Part shown: one piece after another, positions 60,631 to 64,000 of the stretch
Layout of the letters: each line of letters begins with the position of its first letter
Numbering within the stretch: the first letter of the stretch is position 1
NCBI RefSeq assembly: GCF_000972845.2
Contig: NC_040027.1
Span: forward strand, 10,212,954-10,276,953
Source of the DNA: Larimichthys crocea
Taxonomy: Eukaryota; Chordata; Actinopteri; Sciaenidae
Reading direction: 5' to 3'
DNA length: 64,000 nt
The notes under the pieces: generated by a model
Told to the model about the DNA's origin: nothing
Databases searched by the model: none
What the model saw: the letters and a program-made list of their open reading frames with translations, nothing else
Translations under genes and position numbers: made by a program

Positions 60631-63100
60631 TTATTAAGACACCATGACGGTTGGAGAATTCCCACAGCTAGGTGTAAGAATCCAAAGAAAAAGACTGGGT
60701 GTGAGAGGGTATAAAGGGGCATTTTCCCAAATATGTTCAGGCTTTTACCACCCAGGTTAACACAACATGTTCCTTGCCTTCTCATAACACCACTCCTTCG
60801 ACCCCCCTTAGGCCAGACAACAGGCTACTGTGTCTCAGGAGGCACAGACCGGATTGACCCTCAGAAATGTGGAGAAACACTCTCTGGGAAAAGTCTAGAA
60901 AGTAAAAATGTAAAAATCCACAAATGTGCTGGAGACGTAAAAAATAAAGCCAGAATGACTTCCTCTGACACGTATTGTCTTCCAAAAAGGTTGTTGTGTA
61001 ACACCCCCCTCATATTTTACTGTTCATCCCTCCTTGAATGAGTAACATAACTCTGAGAGGAAACAGCTTTCATCCACAGGGGCCAGCTGAAGCCATCGAT
61101 GCATGCTGCAGTGTATGTTCTATCTCTGATGAGATGTGACAGGTCGGAGTGTGTTCATAACTGTTTGTATTTATAAACAGGTTGACTTGGTTACAGCTGG
61201 GGGTTATTTGTGTGCTGCGTGGGACCGAGCCAATCGCAATCAAGAGGAGAGCACAATAAAATCATACACTCGGCCGGGCTGATGTTATACGCTCGGGCTC
61301 TGTTTTCTGTCGTCATTGGTCAGATGATTTGATTTTCTCTCTTTCTTTGGTCTGATGCTGCCATATTTTTGTTTTTTTGTAATATTATATCATTTCTGCT
61401 GCAGCTACATGACTTAATTTAACCACAATGATATCTTATGATATAAAATTAAAACTTTTTAGTTCAATAGCAACTTGTTTGGTTTAGACACCTGTTTGTT
61501 TTTGTAGTCTTCATTAAATGCTTTTAGAAGGTTTGTATTATGTTGTTGTAGCATATTCCTCTTATGAGAAATACTTTTTATTTAGGAGAAATGTAAATTA
61601 AATCCTAAAAGAGGGAGAAAGACATGCATGAAGGATTTTAATAAAGTGTTGTAAGGCACTAAGAAGTGCTCACAATAACATAACACAGTAAACCATAGAG
61701 TACAGTATAGCTGGAAAATAAGGGACCTATTGAAAAATTAGAGGATTTAAGGAGACACCACATTACCACATTATATCTTTATTTTCCACTGTGTGAAAGG
61801 AAGAGAGGGTCTTAACTTGAATGAGCCCTCTAATGCTACACATGGGGTTTTCTATCCCATGGATCAGCCTGTAAGGATTTAACACACTCAACTGGAGGAA
61901 CTGAACTGGCCTCAGCGAATATTAACTGGACTCAATGTGCGGCATATTGGCTCACAAATGATTTAGAAATATGTCTTCATTTCCCTTTGTTAAATCAATG
62001 ACAGTAAGGATTCAGGCCTTGGCCGGCAGCCTCACTATGTTTCCCCCCCTCTTTTCTTGCAGTTCAGATATTTAAAGAGAAATACATTGAGGCTGCAGCC
62101 CAGAAGGGGGCGCCCAAGAATGTCATTTGTGACCTCGGCTGCTTCTCCTCTTGTTCTTGTTTGTGGAGGAGGAGAGCTGCAGATGTACGGGAGATGAGAG
62201 GTGAACGGACAAACACAGAAAGTTTGAAGATGATGGAAAATGTGCATGAGAGACTCGTGTGATTGCAGGGTTAACAAGAACCTGATCCTTGTATTTACAT
62301 TCACTGTAAGAATGAACCTACACGGGGGGTGGACAAAATAATGAGAACAATTTACAAGACAATGCAATACATTAACAACAACAGCACATTTAGTGGTTAT
62401 TGTTTAAAATGTTTTGATTTAATAAGTGCAGATTCAAAACACTCTACTCTTAAAATGCCTCACACAGAGCAATAAATGATAAATAATATTAACATTTTTT
62501 AAAAATCCAACAAGGAAGCTGACACTGTCCAAGAACTTTAATCAATTTAATACTTACAAAATAACAATGAATAAAATGTGGAATTAAATCAGAAACAAAT
62601 AATATGACCAGACACAACTTTCTGTAGTCTACGTAGACATATTTTGGTACATATAAGTATTGAGCCTCTCGATATCCAGCTCTTACAACAATCAAGTGAA
62701 GGGGAAACTAAAGTCCAGTAGCAAGATATAAGAATATTTTAAAGAACAGAGATAAGATAAAGAAGAGTCGTATAAAAATAAAAATAATTCAGACACAAAC
62801 AAATGAAATCAATAGAGAGATCTTTAAAAACAAGATGAAAAGGTCAAATAATTATACAAAACAACCACACCTCTCTGACTCCCACTTAAAAAACCAACAC
62901 AAAGAGAGATTTATCGCAGGAGTGCTGCGTGGATTGTTTTTGTCCATTCAGTGCATCAGTGAGTACATTTTATTACATGTGATGTTATATAAAATATAGC
63001 CTATAACTGTGATATTATAAGATCACAGGAGCACGTCAAATTAAGTAAATAAGTGCCTATATTTTGGTTTCAGTATGCATGCATGATTCAAAACTGTGAT
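60631..63100. other. Gene-free upstream region
   Basis: The open frame 60733-61041 has no family signature. A repeat-poor stretch at 61160-61340 includes CCAATCGCAATCAAGAGG and could be regulatory. AT-rich sequence from about 61380. Nothing else supportable. Confidence 0.5.
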
Positions 63101-63106
63101 TATATA

Positions 63107-63290
63107 TCCAATCCACTTTATTTACATAGCACGGTTTTAGCAAACAATCCAATCCACTTTATTTACATAGCACGGTTTTAGCAAACACAAGGTTGTTCAA
63201 AGTGCTGTACAACAAGATAGAACACAATAAATAACACAATAGAAACACAATAAAAACATGAAGTAGATTATAGAAAGATAGAAAACAATA
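63107..63290 (+). repeat. Dispersed fish repeat with a 41 bp tandem duplication at its start
   Basis: TCCAATCCACTTTATTTACA begins at 63107 and again at 63148, then CAAGGTTGTTCAAAGTGCTG and an AATAA-rich tail. The CACTTTATTTAnATAGCAC to AAAGTGCTGTACAA order is familiar from fish genomes. Confidence 0.75.
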
Positions 63291-64000
63291 AAAATAATAC
63301 TATATATGTACGGAAGCAAAAAAAGTCATTACATACAGGTGTAATCAACCAATCACGTGCCTTTAAATCAGCATGGGGGGCATACATACATATATATGTA
63401 TATCCAGCATAGAGTATGTGTGTATGTGTACACAAATAGTGTATGTGTATACATTACATTACAGTGTGTGTGTGGGTGGGGAGTTGAGGCAGAGAGTCTG
63501 TTTGTAGTGAAAACAGTGAGAAAGAAGACACAGAGAGGAAGCTAAACACAGGCTGCTCTTTGAAGTACAGAGCGGGCTAATTCTATTGTGAACAGGTTAT
63601 TCGAGCAACGCAAACACGAGTTTTATGTTCAGCCTGAGACGTATCTGATCATCCATACGTCTGATAACGTGATAAACGCTGCAGATTAAAGGGAATATGT
63701 CACAGCATATGTTCATGCGGAGGCTATAAATTGTGCTATTAATGGGCTGGAGGCGCTGAGAGATTTCCCGTGTTAAGTGGATGAGGTAGTGTGGCATGCA
63801 GGAAAGGAAATAGCATGTGTGTAGTTCAGTGGGAGGTGGTGGAGTGGATGTAAGGAGAACTATAGGATTGTGTATGCTGGAGAGGTGAGGAGTGCACAGC
63901 GGTGCAAATTGAGGTCATTTTCAGCCGAGTAGCCTTTTAGCTTTGATCCCTTTAGCTGAACTGGATGAAAGACATCCTGCTTCCCTCGCCGAGGAGGGAG
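63291..64000. other. Right-edge region without gene
   Basis: Short ATACATATATATGTATAT and TGTGTG patches (63382-63480). No exon signal; the next gene is beyond the window. Confidence 0.5.

Overview
This is vertebrate nuclear DNA from a ray-finned fish, most likely a teleost. The evidence is split genes with GT-AG introns, proteins close to but not identical with the mammalian orthologues, very frequent CA/TG microsatellites, and interspersed repeats of types I know from teleost genomes. No bacterial, organellar or free viral genes are present, and I saw no CRISPR array, rRNA or functional tRNA gene.

Layout. (1) 1-~5145, plus strand: the 3' half of an interferon regulatory factor gene, irf4. 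Five exons encode the last 275 residues, covering the linker and the IRF-association domain; the DNA-binding domain lies off the left edge. The 3' UTR ends at an AATAAA at 5120-5125. (2) ~5146-9354: intergenic sequence between two convergent genes, with a TTAA-ended inverted-repeat element at 5777-6266. (3) ~9355-56640, minus strand: the complete exoc2 gene (Sec5, an exocyst subunit). I could place all 27 coding exons; their phases chain without a break into 923 codons (922 residues plus stop; the human protein as I recall it has 924). A short non-coding exon 1 lies at about 56575-56640, separated by a 12 kb intron. (4) ~56640-64000: gene-free DNA upstream of exoc2 with repeats and a few low-repeat stretches that may be conserved non-coding elements.

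The two genes act in unrelated processes: irf4 encodes a lymphoid and pigment-cell transcription factor, and exoc2 encodes a RalA-binding subunit of the exocyst tether. They are linked by position. The same convergent irf4/exoc2 pair occurs on human 6p25.3, so the window is a conserved microsynteny block.

The non-coding part is rich in mobile-element debris. The clearest case is a nest in exoc2 intron 1: a LINE reverse-transcriptase fragment interrupted by a 456 bp solo LTR, with a tRNA-derived SINE in its 3' tail. Several inverted-repeat elements, one dispersed repeat family present in both orientations, a CCTCAC-rich minisatellite, and CA/TG tracts next to several exoc2 splice sites are also visible. 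I found no convincing new biological system. The most useful results are the complete gene model, the nested-element history and the microsatellite/splice-site arrangement.
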